A model generated the notes under the pieces. That model searched no databases. It saw only the letters and a list, made by a program, of their open reading frames with translations, and was not told the origin of the DNA. Positions 8,590 to 17,400 of a stretch of 64,000 bases of DNA are shown piece by piece; positions within the stretch are counted from its first letter, which is position 1; each line of letters starts with the position of its first letter. A program made the position numbers and the translations under genes. The stretch spans positions 868,001 through 932,000 of the forward strand of contig CAVXTQ010000007.1 of assembly GCA_963764675.1 (NCBI GenBank), read 5' to 3'. This DNA comes from Acidiferrum sp963764675 (GTDB taxonomy: Bacteria > Acidobacteriota > Terriglobia > Acidiferrales > UBA7541).

Positions 8590-9552
8590 CTACGGTGGCG
8601 GGGCGTTGGGGGTGAGCGGCGGTTCCGACCCTGGACTGCCCATCGGTTGAGGAGATTGCGCCGGCTGGCCGGGCGCGCCCTGCTGGCCCTGCCCGAATCC
8701 TTGTCCGAAACCCTGGTTGCCCTGGTTGGGACCTTGCTGCCCCGGCGCGCCAGGCGTTCCAACTTGTGTCGTGCTCCCGCCGATCATCATCGCGTCCTTC
8801 GACGGATCCCAGATGAATTCAAATAAGTGGTAGTTCGTAGCCTTCTCGTAGACCTCGATCGAACTCTTGTCAACCTTGCTGCCGATTCCAATGATGTTGC
8901 CACCGACGAAGGTGGACGTGTCCACAGGAGCAGGTGCGAGTGCGCCGCCGTTGGGCGTCGTGCCGCTGTCTGTCGTCCCGGTGCCTGGGGCGCCCGGTTG
9001 GGTCGTGCCCGCGGTGCCCGTAGCGGTGCCACCAAACTGAGAGCCAAACGTTCCCTGCTGCGGATTGCCGCCTGCAGCAGGCGTCGAACCAAAACCCCCA
9101 CCGAACCCGGATGTGGGTGCGCCAGCCGCCGTGCCCGGCTGCGTGCCGCCGCCCGGTCCCTGGAACTGGATATTCTGCGGAGGCTTCAAGCTTCCGATCA
9201 ACTGCCCCGCGGGGCCGACAAAGATCAACCTCCACTTGCCGTCTTCCTTGTTCATTGGATCTTTGTATTCTTGCCGGAGAAAGCGCAGCGCTCCCATCTT
9301 GGGCTTAACCAGGTCATCGATGGTGGTGGGAAACCTGCCGTTCTTGCGGTAATACAGCTTGATCGCGCGGACGTACTGCTTGCCGCGCCAGATCATCGCT
9401 TCTTCTTTTTCGCGCTGCCGCTCCGTGCGGACCGACGGCGCTGCGCTGATGGTCGCCAGCAGCAGCAACGTCGTCAGAAACACAACCAGAAGAAGAGCGT
9501 AGCCGCCTTCGCTCCGGCTGTTTCTCCTCGATGCGCGGAACCGCGTTCTCAT
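8590..9552 (-). CDS. Type II secretion / type IV pilus pseudopilin-like protein with low-complexity tail
   Basis: The 320-residue protein begins with a short basic leader, GGYALLLVVFLTTLLLLATI as pseudopilin-type hydrophobic helix, and then ERQREKEEAMIWRGKQYVRAI, typical of GspG-like proteins. A small globular part with DPMNKEDGKWRLIFVGP follows. From about residue 140 it becomes Gly/Gln/Pro/Thr-rich, ending in GFGQGFGQGQQGAPG and a proline-rich tip. It is the last gene of the pilM-N-O-P cluster, and its ATG overlaps the pilP-like stop (ATGA). It probably sits in the inner membrane or a pseudopilus. The tail is much longer than in ordinary GspG. The 195 bases after the stop (8395-8589) show no gene. 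Confidence 0.75.
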   Translation of the reverse strand: MRTRFRASRRNSRSEGGYALLLVVFLTTLLLLATISAAPSVRTERQREKEEAMIWRGKQYVRAIKLYYRKNGRFPTTIDDLVKPKMGALRFLRQEYKDPMNKEDGKWRLIFVGPAGQLIGSLKPPQNIQFQGPGGGTQPGTAAGAPTSGFGGGFGSTPAAGGNPQQGTFGSQFGGTATGTAGTTQPGAPGTGTTDSGTTPNGGALAPAPVDTSTFVGGNIIGIGSKVDKSSIEVYEKATNYHLFEFIWDPSKDAMMIGGSTTQVGTPGAPGQQGPNQGNQGFGQGFGQGQQGAPGQPAQSPQPMGSPGSEPPLTPNAPPP

Positions 9553-10100
9553 GAGGCTGGCGCCGCCGGCTCTTCAGAAAGCGCCGTCGAGCCTCGCCGG
9601 CCGCCGGGGATTTCTTCAAAGTCCAGGTTTGCGTTCCCGATTTTTACCACGCGGTATTTTCCGAGCAGCGTTTCGCCCTCACCCACAATGTAGACTTGCT
9701 CACCGTCGGTAAGGAACGCCAACCTCGCGCTTCCATTCGGCACCGTGCCGTAACCGAAAAATTTCACGTTCGCGGGAAGCGCCGGCGGAGGCGGCGGGGG
9801 CGGCTGCACCGGACCCATGTTGGCGTGGGCTACTTCAGTCCGCTTTTGAACCTCTTCCGGCGGAGGGGGAGCAATCTCGCTGAACAAATCGCGGCCTAAG
9901 CTCTTGTATTCGGTCTTGCGGCTCTTTTCTAGCTTCGCGCGCTGCAACTCAGGATTCTCCACTGCCAAAGGCCGGTATGGCGCCGTCGGGTCGGCCGAAG
10001 CGGTTCCCGGCGCTACCGGACCATTGCCGCTGAAATACCACACCATCACGGCAACCACGATCAGTCCGGCGAGCCATATGCCTTTGGTCTTGTCGCTCAT
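9549..10100 (-). CDS. pilP: PilP/GspC-like type IV pilus inner-membrane protein
   Basis: The 183-residue protein has a single N-terminal membrane helix (GIWLAGLIVVAVMVWYF), a linker with the polyproline run PVQPPPPPPPALP, and a small C-terminal beta domain (VKFFGYGTVPNGSARLAFL...EGETLLGKYRVVKIG) like the homology region of PilP/GspC. In type IV pili this protein links the PilM-N-O inner-membrane complex to the secretin. It follows pilO, whose stop overlaps the ATG at 10100, and overlaps the pseudopilin gene downstream. The PilP name rests mainly on position and architecture; GspC is an alternative. The secretin it should contact is not encoded in this window. Confidence 0.7.
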   Translation of the reverse strand: MSDKTKGIWLAGLIVVAVMVWYFSGNGPVAPGTASADPTAPYRPLAVENPELQRAKLEKSRKTEYKSLGRDLFSEIAPPPPEEVQKRTEVAHANMGPVQPPPPPPPALPANVKFFGYGTVPNGSARLAFLTDGEQVYIVGEGETLLGKYRVVKIGNANLDFEEIPGGRRGSTALSEEPAAPAS

Positions 10101-10654
10101 CACGCAGTCCGGAAATACGTCTTGATGTGCATCGTTACGCGCACTTCGCCCCGGCCACCTTGCTGCGTGACCTCAGACTTCGCCGTCAAAGCTTCCATCG
10201 CATACACGTTGCCCGAGCGCTGCAATCCATTCAAGAAACGCACCACGCCAGCGTAGCTGCCGCTCACCACGGCCTCGATCTCCACGGCGGTGAGCGAACG
10301 GCCTTTCAGGGCCTCCTCCCGGAAGCCGCTGCTTTCGAGTTGCAAGCCCGACTTGCTGGCGATGGCGCCGAGTTCCGCGGTCACGGAAGAGTAGCCGGTG
10401 GTCGCCGGGTACAGCGATTGCTCAAACTGGTCACAGTCTTTTTGAATGGCGGGAATCTTTTGGCGGATGTCTTGCGCGCGGGTAATGTCGGCGCGAAGCA
10501 GGTCGCGGTTCCGCGTTAGAACGGCCAAATCCTGTTGCGCGCGCGGCCCCGACGAGAGGTTCCAACCATATACCGCCAGCGCCACATCGGCGGCCACCAG
10601 CAGCACCACACCCAACAAAATTGCGCGCCTCTCAAGTTTGAAATCGTGCCGCAT
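10100..10654 (-). CDS. pilO: Type IV pilus assembly protein PilO
   Basis: The 184-residue bitopic protein has one N-terminal membrane segment (AILLGVVLLVAADVALAVYG), a coiled-coil region with RNRDLLRADITRAQDIRQKI, and a C-terminal ferredoxin-like periplasmic domain. PilO pairs with PilN below the pilus secretin. Its start overlaps the pilN stop by one base (TAATG), and its stop overlaps the pilP start. Sequence conservation in this family is low, so the name depends partly on its place between pilN and pilP. Confidence 0.82.
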   Translation of the reverse strand: MRHDFKLERRAILLGVVLLVAADVALAVYGWNLSSGPRAQQDLAVLTRNRDLLRADITRAQDIRQKIPAIQKDCDQFEQSLYPATTGYSSVTAELGAIASKSGLQLESSGFREEALKGRSLTAVEIEAVVSGSYAGVVRFLNGLQRSGNVYAMEALTAKSEVTQQGGRGEVRVTMHIKTYFRTA

Positions 10655-11223
10655 TAGGTCCTCGAATACACCGCGCGCAGCTCTATTTCCATACGATCCG
10701 CGCCCGGCGTTCCTGGTGGAGTCATCCGCTGGCCGACCAGCTGCACTCCGGTGAAAGCCGGTGACGTTTCCAAAGCGTGCAAAAACTTCAGCTTGGCCTC
10801 ATCGCTCATGGCGCCCACGACCAACTTTACTTCCACGCGCCCCTTGTCGTGCTTGGGCTCGATGCTCAACACGCGCACGCCCGCCGGCAGGATTTTCTCC
10901 AGATCCATGAACATCTGCGTCCAATTCAAACTCTGTTCGTCGATCAGCGTGTTCAGAAAGGCAGAGCGCTCGTGGAGTCTGGCATTCTCCGTCTGGGCGA
11001 AGAACTGCTCAAGGTCCTTCCGCTGCTGCTCCAATCCGATCATCTCGTGCCGGATACTAGCCACCTTCACGCGCAGCGTCTCGTCGGCCCTTCGTACCGA
11101 ATAGACGTGCCACCCCAGCGCCAGGAAGAATATTCCCGCGATCACGCCGACCACACCGGCAGCGGCCAGAAACCTGCGATGCGTTTCCAACGGCCGGGTC
11201 GATAGATTTAACCGGACTTTCAT
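10654..11223 (-). CDS. pilN: Type IV pilus assembly protein PilN
   Basis: This 189-residue protein starts with MKVRLNLSTRPLE, the conserved cytoplasmic segment (consensus INLxxRP) through which PilN binds PilM. A membrane helix (FLAAAGVVGVIAGIFFLAL), a coiled coil and a periplasmic ferredoxin-like domain with MFMDLEKILPAGVRVLSIE follow. It forms the PilM-N-O platform with its neighbours. The gap to pilM is about 40 bases and it overlaps pilO. Confidence 0.87.
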   Translation of the reverse strand: MKVRLNLSTRPLETHRRFLAAAGVVGVIAGIFFLALGWHVYSVRRADETLRVKVASIRHEMIGLEQQRKDLEQFFAQTENARLHERSAFLNTLIDEQSLNWTQMFMDLEKILPAGVRVLSIEPKHDKGRVEVKLVVGAMSDEAKLKFLHALETSPAFTGVQLVGQRMTPPGTPGADRMEIELRAVYSRT

Positions 11224-11265
11224 TTTCGTCGCGTGCCGCGATTCCCTTTTCGTTCGTTACGCATG

Positions 11266-12243
11266 CTAACTGCGATGCAGCATCCAGCCCACGAGTCCCT
11301 CAATTTCGCGCTCCGCCAAAGGCTGCGCCTCTTCGGGAACGCGCCCTTCCGAAACGGCCGTGTGCAGCAGCGAGCGAACCTCGCACTTGAACTCATCCTC
11401 GAGCGGGCCCACAAACTCCGGAAGCCGGGAGCCCAATCCCGCCACGCGTACCGACTGGATTCCTTCGCGCCAGGTGTCCTGGTAATACGCAGCTACCGGG
11501 TAAATCTCCTCCAAGAGCATCTGCGGCGTAAGGTCGCCGCTCTGCGCCGGGAGTTCCGTGCAGCGATATCCGAACAACGCGCCTTCCCGCACAATCGCGG
11601 TGGTAAGAGCCAAGCCTGACACTCGAGCCAGCAGAGTAGGATGCCGGTCATCGAGCAGCGTGATGGCGGCCAAAGACGAGCTCAGCACGACGCCAGGATA
11701 GAGACCCGCGCCCTCCGCCAAAGCTTCATACTCACGAACAATCCGCAAGCGCGCCAAGGCGGTGACAACATCGACGCCATCTTCGCGCGGCGCCTGACGC
11801 ATGTAGGAAATCATGGTCTCGTCGGCCTCGAAGGGCACGCTCTTCTTTAGCTTCCAGCGCAGCATCGGCTCGGCTTCCTGAGGCGACCTCGGGAACTGGT
11901 CGAAATGCTGCACGAAAACGCGAATGACCGGGTCGGGCACCAACAATGCCACTTCCTCGTCTTTGGCGCGCAAGCGGGACATCACACCCGCGATCGCGCT
12001 CTTTACGGCGATCGGATTGACGATATTCGTTTCCACCGCGGAGGGCAGCAAGGCGCCCTCGGGAAGGTCTTCAACGGCAAAACTGTCCAGCCCGCCCGTT
12101 CTCGTCCATCGGGCGGCAGCCACGCGGTCTTGGCAAATCTCCAGGGCCAGCGGAGGATGCGGCATGGCTTCCAGCCAGCGCGCTACTTTCCGCGCAAACT
12201 CGCTCTGGTAGATTCCCTGCCGAAACGTGGCGCTACTGCTCAA
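11266..12243 (-). CDS. pilM: Type IV pilus assembly protein PilM
   Basis: This 325-residue cytoplasmic protein has the actin-like fold of PilM. Visible parts are PPLALEICQDRVAAARW (phosphate-1-like strand), RWKLKKSVPFEADETMISY, a region typical of PilM, and the C-terminal VRVAGLGSRLPEFVGPLEDEF. The open frame begins with a TTG at 12243 that overlaps the end of gspE; AAGGTGA lies upstream as a weak ribosome site. The first ATG (12165, MPHPPLAL) would remove 26 residues and is an alternative start. The gene opens the pilM-N-O-P series. Confidence 0.85.
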   Translation of the reverse strand: MSSSATFRQGIYQSEFARKVARWLEAMPHPPLALEICQDRVAAARWTRTGGLDSFAVEDLPEGALLPSAVETNIVNPIAVKSAIAGVMSRLRAKDEEVALLVPDPVIRVFVQHFDQFPRSPQEAEPMLRWKLKKSVPFEADETMISYMRQAPREDGVDVVTALARLRIVREYEALAEGAGLYPGVVLSSSLAAITLLDDRHPTLLARVSGLALTTAIVREGALFGYRCTELPAQSGDLTPQMLLEEIYPVAAYYQDTWREGIQSVRVAGLGSRLPEFVGPLEDEFKCEVRSLLHTAVSEGRVPEEAQPLAEREIEGLVGWMLHRS

Positions 12244-13881
12244 CGAAGGTCACCTTGTTGATTTCCTTCACGCTAGTGATGCCTGCGCGAATCTTCGCCA
12301 AACCACTTTCACGCAACGTGGTCATGCCTTCTTCTCGTGCGATGCGCTTGATTTCCGAGGTTGGCCGGCGATCCACAATCATTTCGCGGATGCGGTCGGT
12401 CAGATCGAGTAACTCGCAGATCGCGGTGCGGCCGTGATAGCCGGTTCCACTGCACTCCAGGCATCCGGCCCCTTCGGCAAGCGGCAAGCCGGCAAAGGCT
12501 GCGGGATCGAGGCCTGCTTCTTGCAGTTCCGTCGCGGAATACCGCCTCCCCCGTTTGCAATTCTCGCAGACCACGCGCACCAGGCGTTGCGCCATGATGC
12601 AGTTGAGCGCGGACACAAAGTTGTAAGGCTCGACACCCATGTTGATGAAGCGGCCGATGACATCGGTCACGTTGTTGGCGTGCACGGTGGTGAACACCAG
12701 ATGGCCGGTCAGAGCGCGGACTGGATGGCGATTTGCGCGGTTTCCTGGTCGCGAATTTCGCCGACCATGATCTTGTCCGGGTCGTGACGCAAAATCGACC
12801 GCAATCCGCGTGCGAATGTCAGGCCTTTTTTCTCATTCACCGGGATCTGCGTAATACCACGGAGCTGGTATTCGACGGGATCTTCGATCGTGATGATCTT
12901 GTCTTCGTCGCTCTTGATTTCGTTGATGGCGGCGTACAGCGTGGTGGTCTTGCCCGAGCCGGTCGGGCCGGTCACCAGCACCATGCCATAAGGCTCTCGA
13001 ATATAACGCCGGAAGCGACGCATCTCTTCCGCCGAAAAGCCCACGACGTCCAGGCTCAAGCTCTGAAATTTCTCCGATAGCGTTTCTTTGTCGAGCACAC
13101 GGAGCACGGCGTCTTCGCCATGACTCGCGGGCATGATCGACACGCGCAGGTCGATAAAGCGTCCCTTGTACTTCACACGGAAGCGGCCGTCTTGCGGGAC
13201 GCGCCGTTCGGCGATGTCCAGATCGCTGAGCACCTTGATGCGCGAAATGACGGTGGAGTGCCATTCCTTGGCGATTGGCTGCATAGCGTGTTGCAGCACA
13301 CCGTCGATGCGGTACTTCACGGCAACTTCGGTGTCGCGCGCTTCGATGTGAATGTCGCTGGCTCTGCGCTCGAGCGCGGTGAAGATAACAGTCTCGACCA
13401 AGCGAACGACGGGACTGACGGCGGTATCGCGGGTAAGGCGGTCGCCGGAGATGGTCTCGTCGCTTTCCTCTTCGTCCTTCGAGACTTGCAGCGTGAACGC
13501 TTCTGTGGCCTGTTCCAGAACGCGCTGCGACTGTTCGGTGCGCTTCAGCAGATCGCTGATCTGCCTAGGGGTAGCGACCTTAATCGCGAGTTTCTTGCCC
13601 AGCAGCAACGGCAGTTCGTCGCTCAGCAATACCTGACTGGGGTCCGCCACCGCGATCGACAACAAATTGTTCTGCACTTCCAGCGGCACGAAGTTGTAGC
13701 GGAACATCAAGTCCGCGGGGATCGTCCGAAACAGTTCCGGATCGATGCGCTGCTCTCGGAGGTCGATAAACCCGCAGCGGTACCTCTCCGCCAACTTCCT
13801 TGAGCTGTCTCGCTCGTGCTGCTCGTCTGCCGCCGACGTCAGCCCCGCGATTACATTCGATTGTTGGTCCGTTGTTGCCAT
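12233..13881 (-). pseudogene. gspE: GspE/PilB-type assembly ATPase, frameshifted near the C-terminal third
   Basis: The gene is in two frames: 13881-12709 (390 residues, ending QIAIQSAL) and 12697-12233 (starting FTTVHANNVTDVIGRF). Together they form one complete type II/IV secretion ATPase. It has an N-terminal MshEN-like domain, Walker A GPTGSGKTTTLYAAI, the Asp box, Walker B IMVGEIRDQET, the His box and a tetracysteine zinc motif (CENC...CLEC). On the coding strand the join reads GCGCTCTGACC where GCGCTGACC is expected, so a CT duplication (12711-12714 on the plus strand) shifts the frame by two. The missing residues TGHLV are restored by removing it. It drives pilus or pseudopilus polymerisation. 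Either an assembly error or a young pseudogene fits. Confidence 0.88.
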
Positions 13882-13888
13882 GGTTCCC

Positions 13889-15100
13889 TTACTTGCTTAT
13901 CCCCGTCGTCGAGAGTGAGAAGATCGGCAGATATAGCGAAATCAGAATAAACGCCACCAACAATCCCATGAAGATCAGCATGATCGGCTCGATCAGCGAA
14001 ACCATCGCCCCGAGCCTCAGATTGACCTCGTCTTCATAAAACTCCGCAACGCTGGTGAGCATGGGCGCCAGCGCGCCGCTCGACTCTCCTACCTCGATCA
14101 TATCCAAAGCCAGCACCGGCATGATGCCTTTCGAAGCCAGCGCACCGTGCAGCGACTCCCCTTCGCGAACCATCTGCGTGGCCTGCGCAACCGTGCCGCG
14201 CACCAACTTGCTGCTGATGGCGTCCGACGCTGTTTGCAGTCCGGCCACTAGGGGCGTGCCCCCTGTCAACAGCGTCGCCAACGTCCGAGAGAACTGCGCC
14301 ACTTGAAACTTCAGTAGCGTCTCCCCGATGATCGGCAGGCGAAACTTGAGCCGGTCAAACGCCACGCCGCCGTCTTCCGTCCGCGACCAGGAGTATATCG
14401 CCACCGCCAGCAGTGCGAGGGCGGCAATCCCCCCCAGGAACACGTAACGGTAATCCACCGTCAGGGCGATCAGCACTTGCGTCGGCGCCGGCAACTCCAC
14501 GTTTAAGTCGCGGTAGAGCAAGGCGAACTTGGGGATCACCTCGGTCACCAGATAGCTCACGATGATGGTCGCTACCGTAATCAGTAGGATTGGATATACG
14601 AGGGTTGCCAAGATTTTCTTGCGGACGCCTGTGCTGACCTTTTGGTACGCAATGTAGTAGTCCAACACGCCGGGGAGGTTGCCGCTCTTCTCGCCGGCCA
14701 GAATTGCCGTCGAGTAGACCTTCGAAAATACACCTGCCTCAGTGACCGCTTCCGAAAGTGACTTCCCTTCGCGCACGCGATCGCGAATCTGAGAGATGAT
14801 CGGGCGAAGCCTGGGCGATGAAGCGCGATCGGCTAGCAGGTCCAGTGCGCGCAGGATGGGCAGCCCTGCTTTGATCAGGGTGTTGAATTGCTGGTTGAGG
14901 ATCAGGAAGTCCGTACCACCGATCGTTCGCTCGTTACGCCGGCGCATCCCCGAAAGGAGTCCGCTTCGCGATTCGACCGAATAGACATACAGACCGCGAT
15001 CCACCAGCTTCTGGCGTGCTTCGGCCAAAGTACCGGCAGCCTCGACGTGCGAAAAGACGCGCCCGTTGCCATCCGCAACGCGGCAGACAAACTCCCCCAT
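13889..15100 (-). CDS. gspF: GspF/PilC-type inner-membrane platform protein
   Basis: The 403-residue polytopic protein has two GspF repeats. Each carries the family signature (QFNTLIKAGLPILRALDLL and QFSRTLATLLTGGTPLVAGL) followed by membrane helices, and the C-terminus ends VSLIEPIMLIFMGLLVAFILI. It anchors the assembly ATPase at the inner membrane. It lies eight bases before gspE, an ATPase-platform pair separate from pilB-pilC at 20.7-24.8 kb, so the cell has two sets. The second set may serve a pseudopilus or type II-like export. Positions 15101-15208 hold no gene. Confidence 0.88.
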   Translation of the reverse strand: MGEFVCRVADGNGRVFSHVEAAGTLAEARQKLVDRGLYVYSVESRSGLLSGMRRRNERTIGGTDFLILNQQFNTLIKAGLPILRALDLLADRASSPRLRPIISQIRDRVREGKSLSEAVTEAGVFSKVYSTAILAGEKSGNLPGVLDYYIAYQKVSTGVRKKILATLVYPILLITVATIIVSYLVTEVIPKFALLYRDLNVELPAPTQVLIALTVDYRYVFLGGIAALALLAVAIYSWSRTEDGGVAFDRLKFRLPIIGETLLKFQVAQFSRTLATLLTGGTPLVAGLQTASDAISSKLVRGTVAQATQMVREGESLHGALASKGIMPVLALDMIEVGESSGALAPMLTSVAEFYEDEVNLRLGAMVSLIEPIMLIFMGLLVAFILISLYLPIFSLSTTGISK

Positions 15101-15208
15101 AGGCCCTCAGTTTACCTCATCTAAGTGATATGCAGGGAAGCGCGGAAGGGTTGGCCGTTGCTTGTACGTAACAGCCCTCATTCCGGGAGTTTAGCGGGTG
15201 TTCCGGCC

Positions 15209-15988
15209 CTATTTTACGCGTGCGTCGCCCGCCGGTAATTCCCCGTTCACAATGGCCACACCGGCGGGTACCTCAAAACGAAACGCGGAATCCGCCACCG
15301 GCGGGTTCCTGCGCCAGTTCTCGAACTGGAATTCGACTTGTACTCCGCCACTCTGCAGCACGAGCAGGCGTGCCAGTTCGCCGGTTTCGCGAGCGATCTC
15401 AAAGAATACGGCATCGGCCTTGCCGCCACCCGGCGTCGCTTCAACGCTGGAGTCCGCGGCTGAGCGATCCGCTTCGGCGCCGCGCAGTTCGCACCGAAGC
15501 ACGACGTTCTGCTCGCTCTCGGCTTTCTCTCGGCTGGCCAGCTGGACCCTGGCGCAAACCCGCGAGACCTTCATTTCGCCTGCCAGCAGTGCCAGCGGCG
15601 TCCGCCAATCCGTGCTTTGCTTCGCGGGAACTCGCATCACGGTGTGGTCCCCGGGCACGTAAAACCATGCCGTCTTTCCGTCTACCAGAAACAAGTCTCG
15701 TTCCGGCGACTCATATTCCCAGCGCATCTTTCCGGGGCGGCGGAAATACGCGGTGCCCGCTTCCGTTCGTACTACTTGCCCGTTCTCGGTGTAGCGCTCA
15801 AGAAACGTCGCTTGCAGCGTGTGCGCGGACCGGTATCGCGTCTCGAACAGCCCGACGAACCGCTTCGCTTGTGTATCTTGCGGTCCTGCCCCTTCCGCAA
15901 CGAGGTGCACGATGACAAGACACAAACATCCCGCCGCAACTGCCGCGGCGAACCGCCGTGCTGGGTTGAAAAGCGCCAAGGGCAGCAT
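15209..15988 (-). CDS. LolA-like outer-membrane lipoprotein carrier protein
   Basis: This 259-residue secreted protein has an N-terminal signal region (AAAVAAGCLCLVIVHLVAEG) and the LolA fold signature: ARYRSAHTLQATFLERY, then GTAYFRRPGKMRWEYESPE and LFLVDGKTAWFYVPGDHTV. LolA shuttles lipoproteins from LolCDE to the outer membrane. The acidic insertion near residue 180 is longer than in Proteobacteria. It lies between the pilins and gspF on the same strand. It may help place pilus lipoproteins, but that is inference. Confidence 0.82.
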   Translation of the reverse strand: MLPLALFNPARRFAAAVAAGCLCLVIVHLVAEGAGPQDTQAKRFVGLFETRYRSAHTLQATFLERYTENGQVVRTEAGTAYFRRPGKMRWEYESPERDLFLVDGKTAWFYVPGDHTVMRVPAKQSTDWRTPLALLAGEMKVSRVCARVQLASREKAESEQNVVLRCELRGAEADRSAADSSVEATPGGGKADAVFFEIARETGELARLLVLQSGGVQVEFQFENWRRNPPVADSAFRFEVPAGVAIVNGELPAGDARVK

Positions 15989-16137
15989 CGTTTGAGGAGT
16001 CTTCCAGCATACTATGCATCGTAATGGGAGAAACTGGTGAATCGCCGGAGATATGAGGACGCGCGGGGAACTGCTGGACTGCGGCGGCGAGCCGTATCAG
16101 AAGAGCACCAGGCCGGGCCTGCAAGACAACGGAGCTA

Positions 16138-16659
16138 CTAGAGCGGGGGACTCGCAGCCGTGGCGACACCGGCGACGTTGTATCGCAGAACTCCCGTCTC
16201 GTCGCAGAAGAAATTGCGCTGGCCCGAAACACCCGCAACTACGGGAGCTCCATGCATCGTGTAGTTCGTGTTTGTGACTCCGTCTCCAGACACGGGCAGG
16301 TAGGTGAATGTATATCCAGCCTTAGTTGGAGCCGCCGTACCGAGAATGGGGTCAACGATATTCGCGCCACCCGCGCAGGCGCCTCCGCCGGGCCCAAGAT
16401 CCGCCAGGCTCGCCGGGTATCCAACCGCCGGGCACAGCGCCGAATACGTGACGTTCGCGCTGGTGTACGTTCGAATCGTGTTGACCGCGGAAGCTTCGTT
16501 CGCAGCCATCCTCGACTTGATCAAGTTCGGAATTGCAATCGCCGCGATGATCAGAATGATAGCCACGACGATTAGAAGCTCGATAAGAGAGAAACCCTTT
16601 TGTCGTTGGTGAACCGTCATGCGTTCCGCTCTCTGTTTTACTTCTAGCCCCGAATTCAT
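16138..16659 (-). CDS. Type IV pilin, second PilA-like pilin
   Basis: This is a 173-residue type IVa pilin with the prepilin peptidase site QKG/FSLIELLIVVAIILIIAA, including Glu5 of the mature protein. The globular part, with TIRTYTSANVTYSALCPAVGYP and a C-terminal FFCDETGVLRYNVAG, is about 55% like the upstream pilin by eye. I chose the ATG at 16659 because GGGAGGGAG lies seven bases upstream. The ATG at 16620 (MTVHQRQKG) would give a shorter leader but has only a weak ribosome site. A terminator separates it from the first pilin gene, so it may be expressed at a lower level. Confidence 0.88.
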   Translation of the reverse strand: MNSGLEVKQRAERMTVHQRQKGFSLIELLIVVAIILIIAAIAIPNLIKSRMAANEASAVNTIRTYTSANVTYSALCPAVGYPASLADLGPGGGACAGGANIVDPILGTAAPTKAGYTFTYLPVSGDGVTNTNYTMHGAPVVAGVSGQRNFFCDETGVLRYNVAGVATAASPPL

Positions 16660-16679
16660 CGGATCTCCCTCCCTTCTTT

Positions 16680-16710
16680 AAAAAGAAGGGGAAGTCGCTA
16701 GACTTCCCCT
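16680..16710 (-). terminator. Intrinsic terminator after pilA, before the second pilin gene
   Basis: AGGGGAAGTC (16687-16696) pairs with GACTTCCCCT (16701-16710) across a four-base loop. On the minus strand the stem is followed by TCTTTTT. It lies about 30 bases past the pilA stop and just before the ribosome site of the second pilin gene, so read-through would set the ratio of the two pilins. Confidence 0.7.
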
Positions 16711-16742
16711 CCATGACATCGACAACTGTTCGACGTTGTTTC

Positions 16743-17213
16743 TTACAGAGCCGGGCTGGCAACCGTCGGAGCCACACCGGTCAGGGTGTAGCGGATGACG
16801 CCAGTCTGGTCGGAATAGAAACCACGCTGTCCGGTCGTACCAACGGTTGCAGGAACGCCCGTGATCGTATACGTGTCGTTCAAGCCGTCAGCACCCGCCA
16901 CAGTGGCATACGCGAACGTATAGCCAGCCTTGGCGCCAAGACTAAGAACCGGGTCAATGATGCCCTTGCCGCCGGCGCAAGCGCCACCGGTGTTGAGCTC
17001 AACCAACGAGACCGAATACCCAACTGCCGGGCAAGACGCGGCGTAGTTCACTTCACCGGTATTGACCGTGCGAACCGAACCCACCGCCGATGCTTCGTTG
17101 GCGGCCATCTTGGACTTGATGAGGTTCGGGATCGCAATCGCCGCGATGATCAGAATGATCGCCACGACGATCAAAAGCTCGATAAGTGAAAAACCCTTCT
17201 GCTGCTTCTTCAT
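16743..17213 (-). CDS. pilA: Major type IV pilin PilA
   Basis: The 156-residue prepilin starts MKKQQKG/FSLIELLIVVAI, with a six-residue basic leader cut by prepilin peptidase and Glu5 in the mature helix. The C-terminal domain includes SAVGSVRTVNTGEVNYAASC and FYSDQTGVIRYTLTG. The ATG at 17213 has AAGGAG six bases upstream; the ATG at 17219 would leave no spacing, so it is not the start. A sigma54-type promoter lies about 50 bases upstream and PilS-PilR is encoded next door, the usual control of pilA. A terminator follows. Confidence 0.93.
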   Translation of the reverse strand: MKKQQKGFSLIELLIVVAIILIIAAIAIPNLIKSKMAANEASAVGSVRTVNTGEVNYAASCPAVGYSVSLVELNTGGACAGGKGIIDPVLSLGAKAGYTFAYATVAGADGLNDTYTITGVPATVGTTGQRGFYSDQTGVIRYTLTGVAPTVASPAL

Positions 17214-17262
17214 GCACATCTCCTTGAGAGGTTGTTTAAGTGCCAGAGCACGCCATACACTA

Positions 17263-17280
17263 GGGCACGGCGGATGCCAA
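17263..17280 (-). promoter_or_regulatory. Candidate sigma54 (-24/-12) promoter of pilA
   Basis: On the minus strand the sequence reads TTGGCATCCGCCGTGCCC, with GG and GC separated by exactly ten bases, as the sigma54 consensus (TGGCAC-N5-TTGC) requires. It matches the GG/GC core but not every flanking base. Transcription would begin about 40 bases before the pilA ATG. PilR, an NtrC-type activator encoded 300 bases upstream, would be the natural activator. Confidence 0.55.
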
Positions 17281-17400
17281 TCTCCAAACCAGTGGTACCA
17301 GTGGGTTGACCCAGGGCAACGTACTGATAACAAGGCGGTTATGCGGATTCGAGGATGCTGAAATTCGTCTCCTGCGGCCAGGGGAGTGGCCACCCTTCCA

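Noticed and set aside
12697..12720. Programmed ribosomal frameshift in gspE
   Set aside because: No slippery heptamer or stimulatory structure is seen, the stop comes directly at the shift, and similar insertions occur in unrelated genes.
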